This document shows, in pieces, positions 25,013 to 35,085 of a stretch of DNA of 64,000 nt. The position numbers were made by a program, and so were the translations under genes. Source of the stretch: Galeopsis tetrahit (Eukaryota > Streptophyta > Magnoliopsida > Lamiales > Lamiaceae); the NCBI GenBank assembly GCA_963675135.1, contig OY776129.1, positions 56,188,845 through 56,252,844 on the forward strand, in the 5' to 3' direction. The notes beneath the pieces were generated by a model. It did not search any database and was not told the origin of the DNA. It saw nothing but the letters and a program-made list of their open reading frames with translations. The stretch's first letter is position 1, and each line of letters opens with the position of its first letter.

Positions 25013-25368
25013 ATTCGAATATATTCAATATTTAGGTGACCTAGAGTCCAGTCAAAGTATGTGGTATTACATTTGCAATCCTTCAAAAAAAAATCCTAAC
25101 TCTACATTTTTACATTGGTGGTGGATCGTCAAATTGAGTTTAGATTATTATAAATTAGAGTTCCATCTTAGATGTTGAATTGTCAAAATACGGTTCCAGC
25201 ACTTAACTTTTGTTGACTAAAAAAAAATTTGATTGATGGTTTGTGTTGTTTACACTCAATATTTTAATAAATGGATCTCATATGCACAATGTATAAATGT
25301 TTATAGTGTGTGCTTAATAAAATATAAACAAGCACATGTATAAGACCGATTTTATTTACTACGAAGTA

Positions 25369-25734
25369 CTCCCTCCGTTTTTCACTTTGCCTTTTTTAAT
25401 ATTTTCAAAACAAGTGTCATTCTACACATTTTTTTTGAATTTTGACAATTTTATCCTTATACATTATACTCCCTTCATTTTTTTTACCTTGATTTAAACT
25501 TTTTCCCTTTTGTATATAATACTATAACATAAATCATGGATACACCTTAATTATTGTATACATGAATATCACCTACAATATTGACCACATTCATTACTAA
25601 ACATAAATTTAATATTAAAATTAGTTATCATTAATGAAGGGTAAAATGGTCCATGATTATATATCTTAATTTGTTAAAAATTGTTAGAATGACACTTAAT
25701 TAAAAGTGGAGGGATTAATTAAAAGTGGAGGGAG
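25369..25734. mobile_element. Stowaway MITE, probably with a second one nested inside
   Basis: The outer ends CTCCCTCCGTTTTTCACTTT and AAAAGTGGAGGGAG are flanked by TA (25367-25368, 25735-25736). Inside, CTCCCTTCATTTTTTTTACC at 25469 and AAAAGTGGAGGGA at about 25701-25713 look like a second pair of ends. The right ends repeat in tandem (TTAATTAAAAGTGGAGGG). The inner pair fits a nested or partly duplicated copy. Confidence 0.7.
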
Positions 25735-26133
25735 TATATAATTATATAATTCATAAGTTTATAAAATTTCAATTTAATGATATTTTATAAGAAAGTATTT
25801 AATCTAAATAATAAAATGGAAGTATGGAACTCCGTTTATTAGAGTTCCTTTAAAATATATAGTGCAAATAATTCAGAATTTGAATCAATTTTAAGTCCCA
25901 CACGAAAAACCTACCATGAACAAACATTATGAAAAGCATGTAGGTCCAATGACCTTTAATTACAACTAATTAGGTTGCAAATTAATGCAAGTTTGAACCT
26001 TGGTAACATTAATTTATATAAGTGTGTTTATATTCTCTAATGAGCATTGTCTTGGGAATTATAATTTTCAAACTATATAAATAATTGGGCTTACACCTTT
26101 GGACCATCGGGAATATCGGCCTAACTCTTCAAA

Positions 26134-27055
26134 GCGTGGGTATATACCCCTCCAGCTTTGTTTAATCCACTCCCCCTCAATTTTTTAAATTAAATATTTA
26201 TGCAAAATACCTAATGCTCTTCAAATAAAATACAAGATAGATACACTCCCTAAATACTAACCCTAACCCTAACCCTAACTTTCTTATTCTTCCCCAAACT
26301 TCTTCTTCTTATTTACTTTTTCTTCTTCCCCCAACAATCATCATAGCCGTCGCCTACCACAACCGTCGCTCGCCGCCTCGCCTCGCCTCCATTGCTTCTT
26401 TTTTTTTCTGCATCCTCCTCCCCCCGTCGCCGCCCCCTCCCTCCCTCCGTCGCCCGACTCTCCTCCTCCCCCCCTAAGGCGTCGCTGCTCCTCCACCCCT
26501 AGTGATGTCGCCACCTTTTTTTTTCCTCTCTACAACAGGCGGCGCCGCCGCCTCTTCCTCCCCCAGTTAGCCACGCTATCGTTGCCTCCCTCTCACTTCC
26601 GCCGTTAGTCGCCGCTTCCATCAGTCCTAGTTTTTTTTTTTTTTCCGGCAAAAAAGGGTCGATTATAAATACTCTCATCAACAATAAAGGGTCGATGAGA
26701 GTGTATATGGTCAATCCTTTATTGTCGAAAATTTTAATTTTTTAATTTTTAAATTCTTTCGACAAACCAATGTTGACGAGAGTGTTTTTGGTCGACATTG
26801 ATTTGTTGAAAATAAGTTTTTTTTTATTTTTTTTTATTTCTAAATTTGTTTGAGACAGTGATGGCGGTCGGAGGTGGAGGTGGAGGCGGTTGTCTAATTC
26901 TAGAGTTAGGGTTATGTTTAAATTGTAGGGGGAATATATGTATCTTAACATGTTTTTAGTAAAAGGGTAAAAAAAATATTTTACAAGAATATTTAATTAA
27001 AAAAAACGAAGGGGAAGTATATTAAACAAAGCTGGAGAGGTGTATACCCCACGCC
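26134..27055. mobile_element. Mutator-like element with a GC-rich insert (possible Pack-MULE)
   Basis: The inverted ends are about 70 bp long. The left end is GCGTGGGTATATACCCCTCC and the reverse complement of the right end is GGCGTGGGGTATACACCTCT; both continue with CCAGCTTTGTTTAAT. The 9-bp direct repeat CTCTTCAAA flanks the element exactly (26125-26133, 27056-27064), as expected for MULEs. The interior at about 26340-26640 is a GC-rich, CCG/TCGCC-rich block, foreign to the AT-rich surroundings, with one small minus-strand ORF (26499-26714). No transposase. A captured 5' exon or leader is a reasonable inference, but the donor is unknown. Confidence 0.8.
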
Positions 27056-27095
27056 CTCTTCAAATTGGTTAGATAGTAGAGGTGGAGGTACCGTA

Positions 27096-27453
27096 TGAAA
27101 CGATTGAAGCAATCGTTAGGAAATTACACGCGAGAATCGTAGAAATTGGAGGGAGAATTGATAGAATTGGGGAAGAGAGAAACCGTTATTTCATTGAAAC
27201 AATGCCAAATGTACACGATGGGTGGTTCATGGGTGAATCACGGGTTTATATACCCGACCCATGCCGAGAGTGAAGTCGCGAGTGCGACTTCTTGATTACA
27301 AAATGCGATTACAAAACACAATGCGTTTACAACTGAATAACAAATTCAAAGGGGATGAATACACCCCAAGCCCTAATCTGTTACAATTTTATTATTACAC
27401 CTAAAACGGCGTCGCTTCTCATGTCTTCTTCCTCCCTCCTCTGTGTCGTAACA
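27096..27453 (-). repeat. 3' LTR of the Ty3 element
   Basis: 358 bp, TG...CA. It differs from the other LTR at three positions by my reading (near 27121, 27209 and 27421). It contains a short stem GAAGTCGC/GCGACTTC. Confidence 0.9.
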
Positions 27454-27512
27454 TTACCCCCTCCTCAACACCTTGCTTGTCCCCAAGCAAAATTCAAGGA
27501 ACAACAACAAAT

Positions 27513-28298
27513 TCAAGAGAACAACTGCGGATAAAGCTTGGAGAAGGTGGTGTAGTCTTCCCAGGTCGCCTCAGAATCCGGAAGATGAGCCCAACGAACC
27601 AACACCTCCGAAGCCGGAGAGTTCCCCCTCCTCACTAGGCGGCGGGCGAGCACCTTCAGCGGCAAGAGGAGAACTTTCCCATCTTCATCAAATTCAGGTA
27701 AGGCTCCCGAAACTAAATCCCCATTTCCCACTTTCTTCTTGAGCATAGAGACATGAAATGTAGGATGTAATTTAGCTGTTGTTGGCAGTGCCAACGTATA
27801 GGCAACCAAACCCACCCTCTGCACGACCTGAAAAGGGCCTGCAAACTTGGGACTCAACTTCCACATGTGGCTCTTCCGCAGTGTGAGTTGCCTATAGAGC
27901 TTGAGTTTCAAGTAAACCCAATCTCCTACCTGAAACACCCTTTCTGATCTATTCTGATTAGCATAGAAACGCATGCGATCTTGTGCTTGGTATAGTACCT
28001 GCTTTAATTGTTGCAATATGTGTTGATTAGAGAACATTAGGTCATCCACTCCCTGCACTGAGCTCTGGATCAGTGGACCAAATGTTAAAAATTTAGGACA
28101 GTAGCCATATAGAGCCTCAAAAGGGGATCTTTTGATGGCTGAATGGAAGCTGGAGTTGTACCCGAACTCAGCTAGGGGTAGCCACTGAGCCCACTGCTTG
28201 GGGTTTCTCCCACACATGCACCTCAAATAAGACTCTAGGCATTGATTCACCCTCTCAGTCTGTCCATCAGTCTGAGGGTGATAAGCTGTGCTCAACAG
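27513..28298 (-). pseudogene. C-terminal part of the Ty3 polyprotein after the stop
   Basis: In the same frame as gag-pol, directly after the TAG, this segment carries the end of the integrase core (STAYHPQTDGQTE, then an E-containing helix), the GPY/F-like region (KLSPKFAGPFQV) and a C-terminal VLVRWAHLPDSEATWEDY that resembles a chromodomain. It has no good start of its own, so it is the separated tail of the polyprotein rather than a gene. Confidence 0.85.
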
Positions 28299-31200
28299 CT
28301 ATTGAATGTCTAGAAGTTTCATCAGTTGTTGCCAAAACTGACTGGTGAACACTTTATCCCTATCAGAGACAATTGATGTAGGCAATCCATGGAGTCTGTA
28401 GATCTCTGAAATGAATATCTGAGCCAAATCTGAGGCTGTAAAGGGATGTGAGAGTGCTATAAAATGGCTATACTTTGTCAATCTGTCCACAATTACCCAA
28501 ATGGTGTCTCTATGATTGGATTTAGGTAATTTCTCAATGAAGTCCATGGAGATATCAGTCCATGCCTGATCAGGGATAGGTAGAGGCTGAATCAACCCTG
28601 GAGTTTTTAGCAGCTCATGTTTGCAAAGCTGGCAAACTGAGCACTCCGAAATCACCCTATGAATAGTTTCCTTCATCTTTGGCCACCAAAAAACTCCCCT
28701 CATTCTCTGAAAAGTAACAGCCTCCCCAGAATGCCCCCCTTGAGTTGAAGTGTGGACATGTAGCACTAGCTTTGATCTTAGTTCTGTAGCAGTTCCCACA
28801 TAAACTCTGCCCTTGTATCTCACAATACCTCCACTGTAAGAGTATAGGGAAAGATTGTATGGAGTAGTAAGACTATCAACCATCACTTCAGATACCAAGT
28901 TATCACCATCATAGCTCTCCTGTATCTCTTCCACCCAATGAGGTTTCACCATTGATAGGGCTTCACAATCACTGTGAGTGTGATTCCTCCTAGAAAGTGC
29001 ATCAACTACTATGTTTTCATGCCCTGCCTTGTACTCAATCTTGTAATCAAATCCCAATAGCTTGGTGAGGTATTTATGCTGTAAGGGGGTGGAAATTTTC
29101 TGTTCAATCAAATATTTAAGACTCTGGTGGTCAGTTCTTATGACAAATGGGGCATGGATCAGATAGCATCTCCATTTGTCAACAACCATTAAGATTGCTA
29201 GAAACTCCTTTTCATAGATAGACAATCCCAGATTCTTCACACCCAAAGCCTTACTCAGAAATGCAATAGGTATCTTCCCCTGCAACAGAACAACACCTAT
29301 CCCTCCATAGCATGCATCTGTCTCTACAATGAACTCCTTCTTAAAATCAGGCAGTTGTAAAATGGGAGCTGAAACCATGGCAGCTTTAAGTTTGTGAAAA
29401 GCTGCCTCTGCCTCTTCATTCCAAATAAATTGACCCTTCTTGGTTAAGAAAGTTAAGGGTTTAGCAATGCTGCCAAAGTGCCTTATAAACTTTCTATAAT
29501 AACCTGTCAATCCTAGGAATCCTCTCAACTCTTTCAAAGATCTTGGAGTTGGCCAATCCTTCATCACTTTAAGTTTACTTGGATCGGCCTTCACACCAGC
29601 ATCAGTAATGATATGGCCTAAATATTCCACTTGATTTACTCCAAAAACACACTTAGAAGCCTTGGCTTTTAAGGTGTTCTCCAATAGAATTTGTAGCACC
29701 TTTGTCAAATGGGATATGTGATCCTGCATATCCTTGCTGTAGATGAGGATGTCATCAAAGAACACCAGGACAAAGTCCCTCAAATAAGGTGCAAAGAGTT
29801 TGTTCATGATGGCCTGGAAGGTGGCAGGTGCATTGGTCAAGCCAAAAGGCATGACTACAAACTCATATAGGCCAGAGACAGTGACAAAGGCTGTCTTCTG
29901 AATATCAGGGGGATGGACCCTGATCTGGTGATACCCTGCTCTAAGGTCAATCTTAGAGAATACCTTGGCTTGCCCCAATTCATCCAATAAATCTTCAATT
30001 AGTGGTATTGGATAGCTGTCTTTGATTGTTATAGAATTCAGCTTTCTGTAGTCAATGCAGAATCTCCATGATCCATCCTTCTTCTTTACCAAAAGCACTG
30101 GTGAAGAGTATGGAGAATTACTGGATTGTATGACTCCACTCTCCAACATCTCAGAGACTAGCTTCTCAATTTCTTGCCTCTGTAGATAAGGGTATATGTA
30201 TGGGTGCTGCTTTATAGGCTTTTTTCCTTCTTTTATGGTGATCTTGTGATCCAATTGTCTCTCAGGGGGTAGTTCAGTTGGAGGTGCAAACACCACCTGA
30301 AAATCTTCAATAATAGTTTCCAATTCAGGTGCCACTGAACACTTTTCAAACTCAGGGTTGCCTTTCAAATAGCAAAGGTATCCCATTCCCTCACACTGCT
30401 TCCTCTTCACCATCTTCTTTAATTGCTTTCCTGAGATCATGGATATATTGATCTCTTCATCTCTTGACCCTTGCAAGGTGATGGTCTTCCCATTTTTTTG
30501 AAATTGCACTGTGTGCAATTTGAAATCAAATGTAACAGGTCCCAACTGACTTAGTAAGTCCACTCCAATGACCATGTCACACCCTCCCAACCTTAAGATC
30601 CTAACTGGTGCAGTAAACTTGCAGCTCCCCATTGTCCATTCAAAACCAGAACATTTTGAATTACATTCGATTCTGCTACCATCAACTATAGTTACCATCA
30701 ATGAGTGTGTATACTCCACCACACACCCCAACCTCTTTGCAGTGTTAGGATCTAAGAAACTATGTGTGCTCCCAGAATCCAAGAGAACTGTGATCTCTTG
30801 ATTCCCCACCTTACCTACTACCTTGATAGTATCTGGATGTTGATGTCCAGCCAAGGCATGTAGAGAAACTAAAGGTTCTACACCCATTTTTACTTCATCT
30901 TCTTCAAATTCCAGCTCATCACGTTCCTCAAGTTCTTCCTCCTCTTTTTCCATTATCACAAAAACTTTCTTGCATTTATGCCCAATATGGAATGTCTCAT
31001 CACAATTGAAACATAAATTTTGTTTCCTCCTAACATCCATCTCAGCTTGTGTCAACCTTTTTGCAAAAGCTGGCTTGCTCTTCTCATTCTCCTGTGGTTT
31101 TTGTGAATTATTCCAAGGTGGTTTAAAACCTGGTTTAAACACTTTCTCCTTGCTACTGACAACCTGTTCTTGCCTAATAGCCATCTGAACAACTTGATTA

Positions 31201-32234
31201 AAATGAGTAGGTTGAAAAGCTTGAACTGCATGACTTATCTCCTCTTTCAACCCACCAATGAAGCTCTTAACAAAATATCCTTCAGTTAAGAAAGGATGTT
31301 CAACACTCACATATGACTTGATCTCCCCAAATTCTTTAATATATTTCCTCACAGTTGAAGTTTGCACAAGTCTATGAAACTTCCCCACCACATTCTCATC
31401 ATCTGGATTAGTGAACCTCTGTATTACTAGCATCTCGAATTCACACCAAGTCAAATCATCCTTCCCATCCACATAGTCCATAAACCAGTTGTCAGCTTCA
31501 TCTTCCATGTTTAGTGCAGCTAACAAGATCTTCTCCTGATCTGAGAGAGGATTGAACAGGAAGTATTTGTGGCATTTTCTGATCCATGCCCTAGGCTTAT
31601 CACCTTTAAACTTAGGGAAATCAACCCTAGGTTTTCTAGTAGTGTTATGACTATCTTGAGATTTAGTAGCAGCAGTAATAATATGAGGATATTGATGATT
31701 GTTCATCTCATTTTCTTCATCAAAATGATGCATCTTAGGGAAATTAGTGTCATACATTCCCCCATGCTTTGCTGCCATTTTTGGTATAGCCTCAACTCTG
31801 GATCTGCTATTAGAATGGACATCCAAGCCTTTTGAAGCACCAAACTCACCATGTTCTGGAATTCTAGTATGAATAGGTGGTGTTGGTAATATTCCATCTA
31901 CTTTTCGAGCCCGAAGATCATCATCACCATTCAACACCGTCTTAGAACACTCCTCTCCTTCACTCATCACCGGAGCTTTCTCCTTACTCGAGCTCAATTG
32001 CTTAAGCAATTCCATGAGCTGAATTTTAAGCAGCTCGGACTTCTTTGCTTGTTGATCAAACCGTCTGAGCAACTCATTTCTACCTTCAGTTTGTTCACTC
32101 CGCAGCTCCGTGAATTGATCGCTGAGTGAATTCACTTGAGTTTCAACCGTGCCAACCTGATTTTCCAACGAACTAATCCGATCTGTGTTGTTCACCATTC
32201 TTACAACAATTGCGCAGACTACGAGCGAGATCAA
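28299..32234 (-). CDS. Ty3 gag-pol polyprotein, stopped inside integrase
   Basis: A 1311-residue frame. In order: coiled N-terminus; retrotransposon gag domain at about 200-330 (the WIRKCHKYF region); a CCHC knuckle at about 408-421 (CFNC...H...C); aspartic protease with DSGSTHSF near 484; reverse transcriptase with the catalytic FFDD near 823; RNase H starting near 970 (TDACYGG); integrase with an HHCC zinc site near 1160; and the DDE core through SDRDKVFTS near 1290. The frame ends at a TAG (28299-28301) between the last seen integrase residues and the conserved STAYHPQTDGQTE segment. The same frame then stays open to 27513. The start is either the first ATG at 32234, three bases from the primer-binding site, or a later in-frame ATG (MVNNTDRIS). 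Confidence 0.92.
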   Translation of the reverse strand: MISLVVCAIVVRMVNNTDRISSLENQVGTVETQVNSLSDQFTELRSEQTEGRNELLRRFDQQAKKSELLKIQLMELLKQLSSSKEKAPVMSEGEECSKTVLNGDDDLRARKVDGILPTPPIHTRIPEHGEFGASKGLDVHSNSRSRVEAIPKMAAKHGGMYDTNFPKMHHFDEENEMNNHQYPHIITAATKSQDSHNTTRKPRVDFPKFKGDKPRAWIRKCHKYFLFNPLSDQEKILLAALNMEDEADNWFMDYVDGKDDLTWCEFEMLVIQRFTNPDDENVVGKFHRLVQTSTVRKYIKEFGEIKSYVSVEHPFLTEGYFVKSFIGGLKEEISHAVQAFQPTHFNQVVQMAIRQEQVVSSKEKVFKPGFKPPWNNSQKPQENEKSKPAFAKRLTQAEMDVRRKQNLCFNCDETFHIGHKCKKVFVIMEKEEEELEERDELEFEEDEVKMGVEPLVSLHALAGHQHPDTIKVVGKVGNQEITVLLDSGSTHSFLDPNTAKRLGCVVEYTHSLMVTIVDGSRIECNSKCSGFEWTMGSCKFTAPVRILRLGGCDMVIGVDLLSQLGPVTFDFKLHTVQFQKNGKTITLQGSRDEEINISMISGKQLKKMVKRKQCEGMGYLCYLKGNPEFEKCSVAPELETIIEDFQVVFAPPTELPPERQLDHKITIKEGKKPIKQHPYIYPYLQRQEIEKLVSEMLESGVIQSSNSPYSSPVLLVKKKDGSWRFCIDYRKLNSITIKDSYPIPLIEDLLDELGQAKVFSKIDLRAGYHQIRVHPPDIQKTAFVTVSGLYEFVVMPFGLTNAPATFQAIMNKLFAPYLRDFVLVFFDDILIYSKDMQDHISHLTKVLQILLENTLKAKASKCVFGVNQVEYLGHIITDAGVKADPSKLKVMKDWPTPRSLKELRGFLGLTGYYRKFIRHFGSIAKPLTFLTKKGQFIWNEEAEAAFHKLKAAMVSAPILQLPDFKKEFIVETDACYGGIGVVLLQGKIPIAFLSKALGVKNLGLSIYEKEFLAILMVVDKWRCYLIHAPFVIRTDHQSLKYLIEQKISTPLQHKYLTKLLGFDYKIEYKAGHENIVVDALSRRNHTHSDCEALSMVKPHWVEEIQESYDGDNLVSEVMVDSLTTPYNLSLYSYSGGIVRYKGRVYVGTATELRSKLVLHVHTSTQGGHSGEAVTFQRMRGVFWWPKMKETIHRVISECSVCQLCKHELLKTPGLIQPLPIPDQAWTDISMDFIEKLPKSNHRDTIWVIVDRLTKYSHFIALSHPFTASDLAQIFISEIYRLHGLPTSIVSDRDKVFTSQFWQQLMKLLDIQ

Positions 32235-32236
32235 CC

Positions 32237-32250
32237 TGGCTCTGATACCA
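32237..32250 (-). other. Primer-binding site (initiator tRNA-Met type)
   Basis: The minus strand reads TGGTATCAGAGCCA, one base inside the 5' LTR. This is the usual tRNA-Met complement of plant LTR retrotransposons. Confidence 0.9.
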
Positions 32251-32251
32251 C

Positions 32252-32609
32252 TGAAACGATTGAAGCAATCGTTAGAAAATTACACGCGAGAATCGTAGAA
32301 ATTGGAGGGAGAATTGATAGAATTGGGGAAGAGAGAAACCGTTATTTCATTGAAACAATGCCAAGTGTACACGATGGGTGGTTCATGGGTGAATCACGGG
32401 TTTATATACCCGACCCATGCCGAGAGTGAAGTCGCGAGTGCGACTTCTTGATTACAAAATGCGATTACAAAACACAATGCGTTTACAACTGAATAACAAA
32501 TTCAAAGGGGATGAATACACCCCAAGCCCTAATCTGTTACAATTTTATTATTACACCTAAAACGGCGTCGCTTCTCCTGTCTTCTTCCTCCCTCCTCTGT
32601 GTCGTAACA
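32252..32609 (-). repeat. 5' LTR of the Ty3 element
   Basis: 358 bp, same length as its partner, followed by the CCGTA target duplication. The element's promoter and transcription start should lie here. Confidence 0.9.
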
Positions 32610-32614
32610 CCGTA

Positions 32615-34131
32615 CCCGACCAATCTAGAGTCTAGCCGATGAGGCCATAACTAAAGTCAGGCCCATATATTACCCTCCACGTAGATCACGTATTGTATCG
32701 ACCAATTTTGTGTTTTAACTAGTATGCGATGCACGGTTATATAGTACATTTCAATTAAATTAAATTTAAATAAAATCAGAAAAATTAAATAAATAAATGA
32801 TTTGTTTTAAAATTAAATTTAAAAATGAAAAAAAATACAACTAAATATTAAATTCCTTCTCTTCCAAATATCCAAATAGCCCAACACACAATTTCATACG
32901 TATACTACTACCACACTTCTCATGGGTAATATTTGTTCAAAATTTAGTAGGCTCTTAGACTCTTAGTAAGCCTAATGACCATGTTTTGACCAATTTTTTT
33001 TTTTTTTATAATGATTTTTTTTGGACTATTTTGATACAATTTTTTTTTTTAATTATATTTGATACAAATTTATGAAATTCGAAATGTCACATGATGGAAA
33101 GCAGCCTAGGAAAGTAGACGGTGACACATCAAACAAGGTTAAGAACACAACTTTTGTTACTTTTTTTAGCAAAGACAAACCTCCAAGGTAAGAAGGTAAA
33201 AAAGAGTTAAAATTACCAAAGGGAAAATCTCATGGTCATACTCATTCACATTAATAAACTCCACATTATGTAAATGAAAAATTATTGATAACCCGTAAAA
33301 TTATGATAAAAGACAATGTTGTATTGGAAGAATCGCGAAAAAACTCAAAAATCATGGTCTTAATTTTATTTTCAGTTAAATGAATTTAAATCTGGACTGC
33401 AGAATTTACAAACTATTCCTTAAAAACGAAAAAAAAAAATTGCATCTAAAATGTGCCTATCGATTAAATTTGAAATTCTTAACGTAAATTCAAAGAACCC
33501 AAACTTGCAAAATGATGACGATACCAAATCTGGAAATGAAACAATTCATCATATATACAATGAACACAAATTTAAGGGACATCTTTGAGAAGAAACCATC
33601 AATTACTTGAATGGTAAAAAATAAATATCCATTGCAATTCCCCGGGAGAGTAATCACGGGCGTGTACAACTTGATAACAGTAAAATTTTCCAGATTGGCA
33701 AAAGAAATGATCGGAAAAATATGAATGACTATTTTTTGCATACTATCCTATTATTATTATAGTGCATATATAGATATAGATGTCACACTTACAAACCTCA
33801 ACAGTCTGTACAATTGATTAGAAACTAATGTCCAATAAGTAGAAACTACCATAATCTCAACAAAAATGAGACAACGGATTAGAAAAAAAATACAATAAGA
33901 GCACATATCTTAATAAGAAAATACACAAAGAATTGATTAAAAAAAAGAGCAAAAAAAACAAAAAATAATAAGATTACCAGTTCAAAGAAAAACTGCAGTG
34001 ACTAAGCAATTAACCTTATTATTAATTTTCGTATCTGTTGAACAAAAGACAGTAGAAAATAATTCAAAACCAACCAATATGATAACATACACGCTCAATC
34101 TTTTTTCCAAAATTGGGTCGGTTTGAATTCA
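32615..34131. other. AT-rich intergenic DNA
   Basis: After the Ty3 duplication the sequence is AT-rich with T and A runs and no long ORF. I recognise no gene or defined repeat. Confidence 0.4.
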
Positions 34132-34417
34132 TCAAATCCTGAAGTAGCCACCATTGTTGGCGGAATTCTTGAAACGGGAACGGTAAAATCCACTGAAACA
34201 AAATTTCCAAGACACACCATATGAGATTAGACTTATAGTGCGATTTAATTGTTGAAATTGACCACGAATCTATTAAAGACTAACTAATTTGCGTAAAATG
34301 ACATAAAATCCTGGAAGGAGAAAAAAATTGAAAAATTCTTGATGGGGGTATGAATTTGAGAGAGAGAGTGAGAAATTAACAGTAGTATGTACTCCAGAAT
34401 TTAAAAAACCTCACCAT
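34132..34417 (-). CDS. Possible spliced micro-ORF (22 codons)
   Basis: On the minus strand an ATG at 34417 (ATGGTGAG|GTTTTT) gives a donor at 34409. A strong acceptor TTTTGTTTCAG ends at 34193. Joined, the short frame runs MVSGFYRSRF...GGYFRI and stops at 34132-34134. The splice signals look real, but such a short peptide can arise by chance. In another frame the second exon also stays open (FDEFKPTQFWKKD, then stop), so it could instead be the last exon of a longer gene interrupted upstream by the LINE at 35069. I do not recognise a family. Confidence 0.25.
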
Positions 34418-35068
34418 CTTGGCTTCCCGAGAAAGCCTCCTCGGTTTGCTAAATTTTATGTCCATTAATTTGATTTAAAATAATATTTAAAAAAAAAAAG
34501 CAATTACCAAATTTTGAAGAAAGTAAGAATGATTCAAATTAACCCACACCGCCCACCCCAGCCGTTGCTAGAGTGAGGTCCAGCCTCCACACCACACACC
34601 CCTCCTTGCCACTGCTACGTCCTTGTTGCGCGTGTCGCCGTACAAATTTGTTTTCATCGCTGGCAAACATACCTTGCACACAAGTTGCTCGATAGAATGC
34701 TCAAGAGATGGAGTCTGTACAAAGTTGAAGACCTAGGGAGAATCTCGACAGGATGATCAAGAGAAAGAGCCTGCCCCACCTTCACTCGCGAACAGGTACG
34801 TTGCCATCGTTATATTTCCGCCACGGCCGCAACGACTTGTTGCAGCGCCTCCAACCTTCACGCACACAATGTGCTCGATAAAATGCTCAAGAAAAGGAGC
34901 CTGCCTCCGCCTGGAAAAGGGAAAAAAGACTTGGATTTTTTTCCATTAATCAAAGGTATAAGACAAATCCTATATATTTTATGTTTGGCTTTTTGATCTG
35001 AAATGAACTCACAAATCGCCTTAGTTAAACATTTTTCTTCGAAAAAAGGTAGTACAATTTTCAAATGA
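34418..35068. other. Spacer between the micro-ORF and the LINE
   Basis: A moderately GC-rich part (34540-34910) contains two similar phrases, GCTCGATAGAATGCTCAAGA (34688) and GCTCGATAAAATGCTCAAGA (34872). This suggests an imperfect duplication of about 180 bp. No gene is recognised. Confidence 0.4.
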
Positions 35069-35085
35069 TTTTTTTTTTTTTTTTT

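Larger units (their letters stand above)
27096..32609 (-). mobile_element. Ty3-type (Metaviridae-like) LTR retrotransposon, chromovirus-like, nearly intact
   Basis: Two 358-bp LTRs start with TG and end with CA. They are flanked by the 5-bp duplication CCGTA (27091-27095 and 32610-32614). The element is on the minus strand: primer-binding site at 32237-32250, polypurine tract at about 27457-27466. I count three differences between the LTRs, so the insertion is recent. One continuous gag-pol frame covers the interior and is broken only by one in-frame TAG at 28299-28301. The order PR-RT-RNaseH-INT and a chromodomain-like C-terminus place it among Ty3 chromoviruses; the exact clade is not determined. 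Confidence 0.95.

Noticed and set aside
26263..26280. (CCCTAA)3-like run resembling a telomeric repeat
   Set aside because: Only three copies, of the six-base form rather than the plant CCCTAAA form, inside a Mutator-like element; no telomere or interstitial array.
30568..31188. Plus-strand ORFs inside the Ty3 element
   Set aside because: They are antisense shadows of the gag-pol frame with no domain of their own.
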